From: Rana temporaria | Lineage: Eukaryota; Chordata; Amphibia; Anura; Ranidae | Length of the DNA stretch: 64,000 nucleotides | Assembly (NCBI RefSeq): GCF_905171775.1 | Contig: NC_053494.1 | Coordinates: 52,243,749-52,307,748 of the forward strand | Direction of reading: 5' to 3' | Part shown: one piece after another, positions 1 to 10,803 of the stretch | Layout of the letters: every line of letters starts with the position of its first letter | Numbering within the stretch: position 1 is the stretch's first letter | Position numbers and translations under genes: made by a program | Notes under the pieces: model-generated | What the model was told of the DNA's origin: nothing | What the model saw: only the letters and a program-made list of their open reading frames with translations | Databases searched by the model: none

Positions 1-27
<27 letters not shown>
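1..27. repeat. (AT)n microsatellite
   Basis: Pure AT dinucleotide run at the window edge; it probably continues to the left. Confidence 0.95.
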
Positions 28-32
<5 letters not shown>

Positions 33-469
33 TTCTAAACATATATTTTTACTACTTTTGATCAAAATTAAAGGTTTTATTTAGTTTGGTTTTCAGTAAC
101 CCAGAATAATTTATATGTTTCAATTTTTTTGGGTGTTTTTTAAAATATTTTTTACATTTTTTTTTTAAATTTGCTTGTTTTTTATAAGAAATTTATTTAC
201 ATTTAAACATTTTTGGGTAGTGTTTTTCTACAAAACATTTTTGTGCTTTGTATTTTTTTGTGTATATTTTTTTTTTCAAAATGTTAACACAACCAAAAAG
301 TTTGGTATTTTTTTAAGCTAATTAGTTAACTTATTTCTTTAGGTGATATTTCTTGTTCGTTTTGTGATCTGAAACTGTAAACATTTACAACCAAAACAAG
401 ATCAACACCAAACCAAAAAAAAAAAAAAACAACAGCAGTCAGTCATGGATGGTGTGCTTTCACACTGGA
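28..469. other. AT-rich stretch, no gene seen
   Basis: Long T and A tracts and a poly-A run near 417-430. No coding frame, terminal repeat or RNA gene was recognised. Confidence 0.6.
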
Positions 470-727
470 ACACGCCAAACTTTCTAAATGCACACATTCA
501 GTGAAAAATCGCCAAATGTCATTGGTTAAACAGACAAATGGCCACATGTGCTATCTGACATCATGGGTGATCAATGTCTGTGTTTTGTGGGAGCAAACCC
601 TTCTTCCTCTCAACTACTTGAGGATCGAGGAGGGGTTTGTACCCACAAAGCACAGACAATAGATAGTCTGTGATGGCAGATAGCACATATTGGCACACTG
701 TGTGTGCATTTAGAAATGTTGGCGTAT
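470..727. repeat. Hairpin (foldback) repeat
   Basis: The two halves are imperfect inverted copies around about 612. Left segments CTAAATGCACACA, GTGCTATCTGACATCA and GTCTGTGTTTTGTGGGAG are mirrored on the right by TGTGTGCATTTAG, TGATGGCAGATAGCAC and CCACAAAGCACAGAC. The length and fold fit a MITE; the TSD is not clear. It lies just beyond the 3' end of the minus-strand gene. Confidence 0.65.
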
Positions 728-793
728 TATAAAGTACAAAAATTTAAAATGGTTTTGTGGGCGGGGGATGGGCGGGGGATGGGCTTTTGTGTT

Positions 794-2546
794 TCAGTCT
801 TTGACACGGCCCATCATGTCAATGATATTTTTGAAATTCTGTTCGATGACTAGCATCCTTTGGCGCATGTTGTCCATTTCCGTGCTGCACTCTGAAATGA
901 CATTTCGAACATTCTGCTCCATGACGACCATCCTTTCCCGCATATTGTCCATTTCCGTGCTGCACTCCATTACTTGCTGTACAATTATTGAAGCACTTGC
1001 ACGTGAAAAATGTGCTACACCATCTTCATCCCCTAAAAACAAACAAATTGGCATTCAAAATATGTAAAGAGTTTCCGGCCTATCTGCATATCTTTGGCCC
1101 TATTAATGTTGGGGTGACACTGACCTGATGGCCTGATAATTTCCACATCCACAATTTCACAATCTTCGATGACTCCTCCTTCTTCCACCACCTCAGCCTC
1201 ATCCTCCACGACTCCTCCTTCTTCCACCACCTCCCCCTCATCATCCACGACTCCTCCATCTTCTTCCAGAACTCCTTCTTTATCCATCAATACCCCTTCA
1301 AAATCACGCAATTCTGCTTCGTCCAGTTCCGCCTCATCTTCACCGAATTCTAAATCCAGAGTTAAGTCTTCCTCCTCTCTTCCTTCCACATCCTCCTCTC
1401 TTCCTTCCACATCCTCCTCTCTTCCTTCCACATCCTCCTCTCTTCCTTCCACATCCTCCTCTCTTCCTTCCACAGCCTCCTCCTCCTCCACATGTGGAGG
1501 TGTTTGATTTTGTGGGTGTCTGGCCCTCTCTGCCTCCTCCAATTGCTGGCGTCTTCTTTCCCCTATAAGAAATACGAAAAAACAAAAGGTATACTCATCA
1601 GCACACAGATATTGTATATCATAAATCGCACACATTGCATAGACGATACATTTATGATGATTTTTGTTTGTTTATTCTTTCAGCAAACCTCCATTTTTGG
1701 TGTAGTTCTAGGCCAAGCTCTGATCCTGCCCCTTTTTTGCAAAGAAGTGACACACATGGATGTCCCCCCAAAACATTAATTCTCGTCGACCCTCCAAATA
1801 AATATCCTTTGATTGTTGAGACACAGGTGCTTTGCATTTCCAGATGTTAAAACATCAGCTTTATTTGCATTTTGGAGAATGAATCTTGTTTGCCTGTCAC
1901 ATGCACTCAAGTAAATTTCTGTGATTTTGCTATTCAAAAATGTTTGCAAACAAAGTTTGTGGCCAGTCAGCCATGTCCAGGTGTGTTGTTCCTGGACTAA
2001 CCTCGCATTTCTGCTAAACAATGTCATATTACGCGTGTTAACTATTTCACAATATTTGGTAAAGGTTGTTCTTTGACATAAACACAATACAGTATCTACA
2101 CGTGTTCAAAAGTACAAGCAGGCCAAGGAGGCAGATGTCAAAAACTACATGTCAACACATTCTTGCAGACATTCCCCCCCCCCCCTAAATAATATGGACT
2201 TACTTTTACGCAGAATTTTGAGGATCTTCTTCATGTGATGTGGCTCCCTCAATTTTAAATCGGACCAACGCTTCCGGAGTTGCTCCTTGGACCTGGTGAC
2301 ACCAAACATTCTCCTCATTCTCCTTGCCACCTTGTCCATTATGTGTGACTTTCTACGGTTCGGTGTTTTGTAGGGCCCACATTCACCATCATAATCCTTC
2401 CTTCTCATGATGTAAACCAACTCCACCATTTCTTCAAACGCCATATTAGTGGCTTTATATCTTTTAGGCCTGGATCGGGACGGTCCTGCCTCTGTCCCTT
2501 CACTTGCGCCATGAGAGCTCCGTGCCCGCTCGTGTGACATCGCCAT
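794..2546 (-). CDS. Myb/SANT-like DNA-binding protein, three exons (transposon accessory type)
   Basis: Three exons on the minus strand (2546-2204, 1562-1125, 1032-794) join at consensus sites: donors GTAAGT and GTCAGT, acceptors after TTCTTATAG and TTTTTAG. The exon lengths of 343, 438 and 239 nt sum to exactly 340 codons including the stop, so the 339-residue frame is intact. Residues about 29-115 resemble a Myb/SANT-like domain (basic helices, conserved RKRWSDLK). The middle is very acidic with about five EGREEDV-type heptads. The last ~70 residues form a duplicated heptad segment (ECSTEMDNMR twice), probably a coiled coil. Such proteins usually accompany PIF/Harbinger transposases as DNA-binding partners. 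It diverges from the MADF gene on the plus strand. Family role is from known relatives; nuclear DNA binding is inferred. A domesticated host gene is the alternative. Confidence 0.7.
1376..1485. repeat. 21-bp tandem repeat inside an exon
   Basis: About five copies of a 21-bp unit (CTCCTCTCTTCCTTCCACAT core) in exon 2 of the minus-strand gene. The period is a multiple of three, so it encodes acidic heptapeptides on the minus strand without breaking the frame. The same array creates spurious Ser/Thr-rich plus-strand frames. Confidence 0.85.
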
Positions 2547-2868
2547 CTTTCCTTCCCACAGAGATTAGGGGCGTGGAAACGAGGAAATGTCCCGTCAGGG
2601 GCGGAGATGAGGGCGGGGATTCTTGCATATGCGGAGTGTCGCGAATGCCAACAACGTATTGACGTAGGTTACGCGGAGAATATTCGCGCGATTCCAGAAC
2701 CTACACAGTTAACGCCATATTTACATTTTCAATTGATTAGGGGCATGGCAAAGGTGACGAGGGCGGCGTTTCATACATACGCGGAGTGGATAAAAGGCGC
2801 ATGACGTGATTACGTTGGTTACGTGTTAATTCATCGAGCGTAACAAACGAGGATTTTGAGAGAGGCAG
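2547..2868. promoter_or_regulatory. Bidirectional promoter region with two related CpG-containing copies
   Basis: Two diverged copies of one block begin at about 2563 (GATTAGGGGCGTGG) and 2737 (GATTAGGGGCATGG). Both continue through GGGCGG-type and ATACGCGGAGTG motifs and then an ACGT-rich stretch with GTTACG. The second copy ends with a TATA-like GATAAAAGG at 2789-2797. A CAG/GTAAGA donor at 2868 fits a short 5' untranslated exon, with its acceptor (TAATCTAG) at 3448, 28 nt before the MADF start codon. The region sits between two divergent start codons and likely drives both. The promoter call is inference. Confidence 0.5.
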
Positions 2869-3476
2869 GTAAGAAATTTAAACATGGGATCAGCAGCGGG
2901 CTATAAAATGTAGAGCCATGGGATGGGGGTTTGGTCTGTTGGTTGCACAGTTTTATTAAGCTATTATGTCTCTTGGATACCAGAATGTGATTTTCGTACC
3001 CAAATGCTTTTGTAGACATCACAAAATATAGATGTCAAAAATGATGTAACTCATTAGCAATTATGTAGGGTGTATTCAGATCAGGCCAAGTATTGTTCTG
3101 TGTTGGTTGGACAGAGGTCATTAGGAAGTGTCTTTCATGTAATCAATGCTGAGGGGCAGGATATCTACACATGCAATAGTGCCTTGAGGAATGCTGTCAT
3201 TTGTAATAATTGTGTATGGTTGTAGATTTCTATTATTTCCTGCAATGGAACCAAAGGGGCGGCATGTATTTAAAAAATGTTAGCTACAACCAACCAATGG
3301 GGCAGAGCTGGCCAGCATTTTGTAAACAAGAGACACTGTGTTTGTATTTCTATATAGGTCCTACTTTTTTAACAACAGATTCTATCAATGTAAATGCTGA
3401 GCCTTTTTAAAATCGTGTTTTTGGTTTCTTTTTCTTTTTGTAATCTAGACTAAAATTACAACTATAAAATTTTGCT

Positions 3477-4720
3477 ATGGATCTACTGCAGACCCAAGAC
3501 ATTATCCAGCATTTGCTGGATAAATTTCGAGAAATGCCCATCCTGTGGGATTCAAAGCAGGACCATTATCATAACAAGGACATACGAGCGGCAGCACTTG
3601 AACAGCTAGCAGCATACATGAGGACATGGGTGCCAGAATGCAGTGCCAACATGGTGAAGGATAAACTTGCCAACCTCAGGGGCACATATAGGAGAGCATA
3701 CAAAGCTCACCAAAAGCAGCTAAGATCTGGAGCAGCAGCAAGACCACCAAAGGAACCCAAGCTATGGTATTACAACCAGATGTCTTTTTTGCGGGATCAA
3801 CTGGAAGGCAGGCCATCTATGTCAAGTCTGAATCCCAGCCTTCCCTCCACGCTACCTTCCAGCGGGACTTCCCCAGATCACCACAGCCCTGCAGAGTCGG
3901 ATGAAGAGGGCCTGGCTGACAGAGAGGCAGATCTGCGCCTCTACGATGATGAGGTATAGTAGTTTCATAACTATTTATGGAATAATATTAATTATTGGTT
4001 GATTCTTGACTTGATATTGGTTAATAAAATACAAGCTGGGAAGCAAAAATCAAAAGTGGTGGGCAAACAAATAGGTGTCAGGGATGACAACTGCAGGGGT
4101 CAGAGGGTGAGTCTGTTTTCAAGTTTAAATTAGCGGCAAAAAAGAAGATTCAAGCATGTGAGTGATTATATTTATAAATATATTACAACATGTCCCTTTT
4201 TTTAACACAGGAAGAAGAGACCAGCCAGGAGGTGGCAGATCCTCTCCTCACTGACAGCCAGGCCGAAGGGGTCAGTGGCAGCCAGGAGGAGGCCGGGCCC
4301 AGTGGCGTTCAGCAGCTCCCCAGGACAACCACCACCAGCCAGGCTCCTCCCCTCCATATTAGGCCACCAGGCCGAAAGAAGAAATTGGGGGCAGTGGAGG
4401 AAGCCAGCCTCCAAATGATTAGGGAGGCGAGTGCCATCATGAGGGCCCCCCTCAACCCCACTGAGGCCTACAGTGCCTCCCTGGCACACGATCTAAATAA
4501 AGGCACGGAGGAGCAGAGGCAACTGGCAAAGGGCGTGATCAACCAGGCCCTTTGGTGGATGGAGAGGGAGCTGCTGACCCCAGACACTGGGCTATGTGAC
4601 CCGGCCCGGCTTGCTCAACACCATACTCCTGCTGCCACATCATCCCCACCTGCAAGGGCCCAGGGAAGACCCGCTGGAAGGCAGCCTGGAAGGAAGGTTG
4701 CAAGGAAGAGGAGACGTTGA
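3477..4720 (+). CDS. MADF-domain DNA-binding protein, two coding exons
   Basis: Exon 3477-3953 ends at a GAG/GTATAG donor; the next exon starts at 4211 after TTTTTTTAACACAG and runs to the stop at 4720. The join is phase 0 and gives 328 residues with no internal stop. Residues about 7-108 match a MADF domain: a helix ending in KFREMPILWD, the YMRTWVPE and VKDKLANLRGTYRRAYK segments, then LWYYNQMSFLRDQ. The linker is Ser/Pro-rich and acidic. The C-terminal part has a predicted helix (TEAYSASLAHDLNK to WWMERELL) and a very basic tail. MADF proteins bind DNA, and MADF/Myb proteins occur as second proteins of PIF/Harbinger transposons. An upstream untranslated exon is suggested by splice signals at 2868 and 3448. 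Function beyond DNA binding is unknown. Confidence 0.72.
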
Positions 4721-4942
4721 TTCCCTGCCTTCCATTTGATCCCCCACAAATGGCATCTTGTTTGGACTACCACAGCTTGGGTTCCTTTGGTGTTATGTGC
4801 TGCTGCTTCAGATTTTAGTTTGTGTGCCTCCTGAGGTTGGCTAGTTTAGCCTTCACCATGTTTGACAATGCAAGCTTGCATGTATTTTGCTAGCTGTTCA
4901 AGTGCTGCCATTCTGTTTTTGTTCCTTTTTATCATTTGCTAA

Positions 4943-4948
4943 AATAAA
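4943..4948 (+). terminator. Polyadenylation signal AATAAA
   Basis: AATAAA lies about 220 nt after the MADF stop codon and is followed by a T-rich stretch (GTTTTTGTTG). It fits the 3' end of that gene. Confidence 0.6.
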
Positions 4949-4969
4949 AGCGTTTTTGTTGAATTTAAA

Positions 4970-5593
4970 AACGTGCCTATTGTTTGTAATACTGTGGGCA
5001 TTATTTTAGGCATCAAACATTACAAACAAATAAAATGTTTCATCTAAAAAATTCACTAACTCATGTGGGGGGGGGGGGGGCATTTGGTGTGCCAACATGG
5101 TAGACAATTTAAACAACCTTCAAAATAATCCAGTTAAATATACAAACAAAAGCAAAATCCTAACAATTTGCTATTAAAAAATTCTAAATGGTGACATAAC
5201 TATAAACACATAAAAAAAGTGGCAAAGATAAACATTAAACATTAAAAAATAAAAAATATACATGTGGAGGACCACTAAAAATATGATACGTCGGGCCAAT
5301 AAAAGATTGCTAAAATCTTACTACATCACAGCTAACAAATGTCACTTTTCAGTATGGAACAACTCAGTTGAAATAACATGAGCTAAATAACTGATTATTT
5401 CTAGCAAGAGAAGAATGAATAAAACGACGGCATCAAGTGTTGTTTATTGTCTCGTTTTCTTCAGTGTTCTATTGCTAGAATTAATCTTTCTATTGACGAA
5501 TGTGCCATATCCCAAACAAACGTGAGTTTTACCTGAACGAGCGCTCCCGTGGCCTCATTTAGTCTGAGCATGCGCGGGGTTTTTGTACGTTGG
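4970..5593. other. AT-rich intergenic stretch
   Basis: A run of about 14 G near 5067-5080 and AT-rich sequence. From about 5530 a segment (GAACGAGCGCTCCCGT, then GAGCATGC) is shared with the MITE at 32,013-32,579, so part of it is repeat-derived. No gene seen. Confidence 0.5.
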
Positions 5594-5811
5594 TTTTGTG
5601 TACTCACCACCAAACATGTCCGTTCGGACAGGATTTCAGCGGACGGTTTTAAAACAAGTTTGGAAATAAATGTCTGCTGAAAAACGGCCCGGCGGGCAAA
5701 TGTACGGTGAAATTCTGTACGCTCGTAACTACACACGACCAAACATGTCTGCTGAAACTGGCCCGCGGACCAGTTTCAGCAGACATGTTTGGTCGTGTGT
5801 ACGGGGCCAAG
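5594..5811. repeat. MITE fragment with ACATGTCTGCTGAAACTGG palindrome
   Basis: Contains a perfect inverted pair around 5765 (CATGTCTGCTGAAACTGG and its reverse complement) ending GGTCGTGTGTACGGGGCC. The same family is complete at 21,868-22,381. The left end is not recognisable here. Confidence 0.6.
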
Positions 5812-6078
5812 CCCCGGACCATTTTGCTGGTCAAAGACCAGGCCACTTTTTGCGATTCGGCACTGCTTCGCTTTAACTGACAATTGCGCAGTTGTGTGAT
5901 GTGGCTCCCAAATAAAATTGACATCCTTTTTTCTTACAATAGAGATTTCTTTTGGTGGTATTTGATCACCTCTGCGGTTTTAATTTTTTGTACTATAAAC
6001 AGAAATAGAGCGACAATTTTGAAAAAAAAATTGTATTTTTCCCTTTTTCCTATAATAAATATCCCCCCAAAAAAATAA

Positions 6079-6119
<41 letters not shown>

Positions 6120-6120
6120 T
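5812..6120 (-). mobile_element. Fragment of TTAA-type DNA transposon
   Basis: Reverse-oriented copy of the 3' part of the TTAA family seen complete at 56,188-57,157: TTTTTGCGATTCGGCACTG, then TTTGGTGGTATTTGATCACC, then a poly-A/T tract. It lacks both ends and abuts an (AT)n run. Confidence 0.75.
6082..6118. repeat. (AT)n microsatellite
   Basis: Uninterrupted AT dinucleotides. Confidence 0.95.
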
Positions 6121-6460
6121 GACTAGCGATCCATGCTGAGAAAATATCTTTTGCAATGCTTCCACCTATATGAACAATATACATCTGTATTTGACATATG
6201 AGATTTTTGCTCCTTAACATTTGTTAAAGCCCAACAGTAAAAACTGGATATATAAAAAAATTTAAGTCCTAAGGCACATTTGGTTTTGCTTTCCATTTTT
6301 TTTCCTTATTTTTTTTCTGGTGATTCTGCCAGTAACACGCTTCCAGTTCTAGGATGACAATGCTCACTTACCCTACTGTGTATAAAGACAACAGAAACAG
6401 AATATGACTTCAGAATTTCACCTCTATGGTATTCTCCATACCAACAAGGAGCATGGTTCC
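6121..6460. other. Unassigned sequence
   Basis: No gene or repeat boundary recognised between the (AT)n run and the Harbinger MITE. Confidence 0.5.
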
Positions 6461-6839
6461 ATAGGGCCAGATTCACAAAAGAGATACGACGGCGTATCTC
6501 CTGATACGCCTTCGTATCTCTGGGCCAGATCCACAAAAACCTGACGTAACTTAAAAAATCCAATTTAAGTTACACTGCCTTAAAGTTTCTACCTAAGTGC
6601 CTGATCCACAAAGCACTTATCTAGAAATTTCAGGCTGTGTAACTAAAATTCCGCCGGCGCAAGGCGTTCCTATTCAAATGGGGCGAGTCCCATTTAAATG
6701 AGGCGCGCTCCCGCGCCGGCCGTACTGCGCATGCGCGCCGGCCGTACTGCGCATGCGCGAAGTTACGTTACGCCGAGTTTTGAGGATCGCGACGGCTTAA
6801 AGTTGCGTCGGGGATAAAAAAAATGACAGCGGCATGCAT

Positions 6840-8835
6840 TCCTGAGGGAGAACTCCATGCCCATTTTCAAAGAAAAAAACGGCATGGGTTCCCCCCCAGG
6901 AGCATACCAGGCCCTTAGGTCTGGCATGGGTTGTAAGGAGACCCCCCCACGCCGAAAAATTGACGTAGGGGGTCCCCCTACAATCCATACCAGACCCGTA
7001 TCCAAAGCACGCTACCCGGCCGGCCAGGAAGGGAGTGGGGACGAGCGAGCGCCCCCCCCCTCCTGAGCCGTGCCAGGCCGCGTGCCCTCAACATGGGGGG
7101 GTTGGGTGCTCTGGGGCAGGGGGGCGCACTGCGGGCCCCCCCACCCCAGAGCACCCTGTCCCCATGTTGATGAGGACAGGACCTCTTCCCGACAACCCTT
7201 GCCATTGGTTGTCGGGGTCTGCGGGCGGAGGCTTATCGGAATCTGGGAGTCCCCTTTAATAAGGGGGCCCCCAGATACCGGCCCCCCACCCTAAGTGAAT
7301 GGATATGGGGTACATCGTACCCCTATCCATTCACCTGGAGGCAAAAAGTAAAATGTAGTAAACACACAACACAAGGCTTTTTAAAATAGTTTATTATTCT
7401 GCTCCGGAGGCCCCCCCTGTCTTCGTTATTAGCTCAATTACCAGGGGGGGCTTCTTCTTCCACTCTCCGGGGGTCTTCTCCGCTCTCCGGGGGTCTTCTC
7501 CGCTCTCCGGGGGGGCTTCTCCGGACTCCGGGGGGCTTCTTCCATCTTCTCCCCTCTTCCGCTCTTGACTCGGCGAACCCCGGTTCTTCTGCAGCTCTCC
7601 GGTGCCTTCTTCTTCAGCGCTGGCTGCCTGCTATGTTTGTGTGTTAGCTCGATTTCAAACAGGCAGCCGGCGCGGTCTTCTGTGGCGTCATCTTCTCTTC
7701 TGGTCTTCTGTTCTTCCGATGTTGCCTCGTCGCCTGTTGTCGCTGTAATGATGGAAGCGCGCCTTGCATCACATTTATATAGGCATCACCGTCCCATCAT
7801 GCTCCGGTAGGTACCCACGTGGTGGGTGCACGTGGGTAGGCACCCCCCACGTGGGTACCTGCCGGAGCATGATGGGACGGTGATGCCTATATAAATGTGA
7901 TGCAAGGCGCGCTTCCATCATTACAGCGACAACAGGCGACGAGGCAACATCGGAAGAACAGAAGACCAGAAGAGAAGATGACGCCACAGAAGACCGCGCC
8001 GGCTGCCTGTTTGAAATCGAGCTAACACACAAACATAGCAGGCAGCCAGCGCTGAAGAAGAAGGCACCGGAGAGCTGCAGAAGAACCGGGGTTCGCCGAG
8101 TCAAGAGCGGAAGAGGGGAGAAGATGGAAGAAGACCCCCGGAGTCCGGAGAAGCCCCCCCCCGGAGAGCGGAAGAAGAAACCCCCCCCGGAGAGCGGAGA
8201 AGACCCCCGGAGAGCGGAAGAAGAAGCCCCCCCTGGTAATTGAGCTAATAACGAAGACAGGGGGGGCATCCGGAGCAGAATAATAAAATATTTTAAAAAG
8301 CCTTGTGTTGTGTGTTTATTAACTTTTACTTTTTGCCTCCAGGTGAATGGATAGGGGTACGATGTACCCCATATCCATTCACTTAGGGTGGGGGGCCGGT
8401 ATCTGGGGGCCCCCTTATTAAAGGGGACTCCCAGATTCCGATAAGCCTCCGCCCGCATACCCCGACAACCAATGGCAAGGGTTGTCGGGAAGAGGTCCTG
8501 TCCTCATCAACATGGGGACAGGGTGCTCTGGGGTGGGGGGGCCCGCAGTGCGCCCCCCTGCCCCAGAGCACCCAACCCCCCCATGTTGAGGGCACGCGGC
8601 CTGGCACGGCTCAGGAGGGGGGGGGGCGCTCGCTCGTCCCCACTCCCTTCCTGGCCGGCCGGGTAGCGTGCTTTGGATACGGGTCTGGTATGGATTGTAG
8701 GGGGACCCCCTACGTCAATTTTTCGGCGTGGGGGGGGTCTCCTTACAACCCATAACAGACCTAAGGGCCTGGTATGCTCCTGGGGGGGAACCCATGCCGG
8801 TTTTGTTTTTTACAAATTGACGTGGAGTTCTCCCT
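6840..8835. mobile_element. Giant near-perfect palindrome 1 (arms about 1 kb)
   Basis: Positions x and about 15669-x are reverse complements over roughly 1 kb on each side of a centre near 7834.5. The inner 250 bp of each arm looks identical; outer parts carry a few indels and substitutions. Each arm, read outward from the centre, holds TATATAAA, a purine-rich body and AATAAA (right 8282-8287; left mirror at 7390-7395). It is homologous to palindrome 2 at 58,579-60,841. No transposase is encoded; a non-autonomous foldback-type element is the best description. The long minus frame through it (7775-8458) is a by-product of base composition. Confidence 0.9.
7774..7895. promoter_or_regulatory. 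Mirror-image divergent TATA boxes at palindrome centre
   Basis: TATATAAA at 7888-7895 points right and its exact mirror TTTATATA at 7774-7781 points left. Between them lie CCACGTGG/CACGTGGG (E-box-like) sequences and GGAGCATGATGGGACGGTGA in both orientations. The arrangement implies a symmetric bidirectional promoter, which is inference. Confidence 0.5.
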
Positions 8836-9240
8836 CGGGAAAGCAGACCAAATGCCGTCGCTGGAATGGGCCTTTACAAGGTGTTACTAACTTTACACTT
8901 TGTAAAACGAGCCCTAATTTTACACTTGCAAAATAACACTTACGGCGCAAAAAGGAAGCTAGAAAGCTTTGTGGATCGCCTTAAGTGCTAATTTGCATAC
9001 TAGCAACGGCATTTCGACTCGAAATGCCCCCAGCGGCGGATGCGGTACTGCATCCTAAAATTAGGCAGTGTAATTCAATTACACATGCCGGATCTTCTGT
9101 GTAACTTTGGAAAAAGCCTTTTGAGGATCGTTTCCAAAGTTACACACAGACTGAACAGCAGTTAAGTCGGAGTATCTCTTTTGAGGATAACCCCCTCTGT
9201 TTCTATCTATGCGACTGATTCATAGAACCAGTTACGCATA

Positions 9241-10803
9241 CAGGGAGTGCAGAATTATTAGGCAAATTAGTATTTTGACCACATCATCCTCTTTATGCAT
9301 GTTGTCTTACTCCATGCTGTATAGGCTCGAAAGCCTACTACCAATTAAGCATATTAGTTGATGTGCATCTCTGTAATGAGAAGGGGTGTGGTCTAATGAC
9401 ATCAACACTCTATATCAGGTGTGCATAATTATTAGTCAACTTCCTTTCCTTTGGCAAAATGGGTCAAAAGAAGGACTTGACAGGCTCAGAAAAGTCAAAA
9501 ATAGTGAGATATCTTGCAGAGGGATGCAGCACTCTTAAAATTGCAAAGCTTCTGAAGCGTGATCATTGAACAATCAAGCGTTTCATTCAAAATAGTCAAC
9601 AGGGTCTCAAGAAGCATGTGGAAAAACCAAGGCGCAAAATAACTGCCCATGAACTGAGAAAAGTCAAGCGTGCAGCTGCCAAGATGCCACTTGCCACCAG
9701 TTTGGCCATATTTCAGAGCTGCAACATCACTGGAGTGCCCAAAAGCACAAGGTGTGCAATACTCAGAGACATGGCCAAGGTAAGAAAGGCTGAAAGACGA
9801 CCACCACTGAACAAGACACACAAGCTGAAACGTCAAGACTTGGCCAAGAAATATCTCAAGACAGATTTTTCTAAGGTTTTATGGACTGATGAAATGAGAG
9901 TGAGTCTTGATGGGCCAGATGGATGGGCCCGTGGCTGGATTGGTAAAGGGCAGAGAGCTCCAGTCCGACTCAGACGCCAGCAAGGTGGAGGTGGAGTACT
10001 GGTTTGGGCTGGTATCATCAAAGATGAGCTTGTGGGGCCTTTTCGGGTTGAGGATGGAGTCAAGCTCAACTCCCAGTCCTACTGCCAGTTTCTGGAAGAC
10101 ACCTTCTTCAAGCAGTGGTACAGGAAGAAGTCTGCATCCTTCAAGAAAAACATGATTTTCATGCAGGACAATGCTCCATCACACGCGTCCAAGTGCTCCA
10201 CAGCGTGGCTGGCAAGAAAGGGTATAAAAGAAGAAAAACTAATGACATGGCCTCCTTGTTCACCTGATCTGAACCCCATTGAGAACCTGTGGTCCATCAT
10301 CAAATGTGAGATTTACAAGGAGGGAAAATAGTACACCTCTCTGAACAGTGTCTGGGAGGCTGTGGTTGCTGCTGCACGCAATGTTGATGGTGAACAGATT
10401 AAAACACTGACAGAATCCATGGATGGCAGGCTTTTGAGTGTCCTTGCAAAGAAAGGTGGCTATATTGGTCACTGATTTGTTTTTGTTTTGTTTTTGAATG
10501 TCAGAAATGTATATTTGTGAATGTTGAGATGTTATATTGGTTTCACTGGTAAAAATAAATAATTGAAATGGGTATATATATTTTTTTTGTTAAGTTGCCT
10601 AATAATTATGCACAGTAATAGTCACCTGCACACACATATATCCCCCTAAAATAGCTAAAACTAAAAACAAACTAAAAACTACTTCCAAAAATATTCAGCT
10701 TTGATATTAATGAGTTTTTTGGGTTCATTGAGAACATGGTTGTTGTTCAATAATAAAATGAATCCTCAAAAATACAACTTTCCTAATAATTCTGCACTCC
10801 CTG
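9241..10803 (+). mobile_element. Tc1/mariner transposon, nearly complete
   Basis: Terminal inverted repeats CAGGGAGTGCAGAATTATTA flank the element, with TA duplicated outside (9239-9240 and 10804-10805). A second pair of motifs (GTGCATAATTATTAGTCAAC at 9421 and its inverted partner CCTAATAATTATGCAC near 10598) gives an IR/DR-like layout. It interrupts the outer Harbinger MITE at the motif TATGCGTAAC..., so it is younger than that MITE. Encodes one transposase, broken by stops. Confidence 0.95.
9459..10475 (+). pseudogene. Tc1/mariner transposase, two in-frame stops
   Basis: The frame from ATG 9459 (MGQKKDLTGS...) to the TGA at 10473 is 338 codons, the usual Tc1 size, with no frameshift. It is interrupted by TGA at 9567 (codon 37) and TAG at 10329 (codon 291). 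The N-terminal part is a helix-turn-helix region (KIAKLLKRDH). The catalytic domain shows WTDE (first D), QDNAPSH (second D) and SPDLNPIENLW (third E). By my count 37 residues separate the second D and the E, against 34 in classical Tc1. The enzyme would cut and paste the element at TA sites; this copy cannot make the full protein. Confidence 0.93.

Larger units (their letters stand above)
6522..9195. mobile_element. Second Harbinger-like MITE nested in the first
   Basis: Begins GGGCCAGATCCACAAAAACC and ends TTTTGAGGATAACCCC, a diverged inverted partner. It is inserted in the host motif GTATCTCTG...CTCTGTTTC, with a short TCT-type duplication. The interior has typical family features (CATTTAAATGAGGCGCGC, GATCCACAAAGCACTTA, GCGGCGGATGCGG). 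It carries the giant palindrome. Confidence 0.65.

Noticed and set aside
7775..8458. 227-codon minus-strand frame
   Set aside because: Runs through the palindrome arm against the TATA-poly(A) direction, with low-complexity composition and no domain; not kept in palindrome 2.
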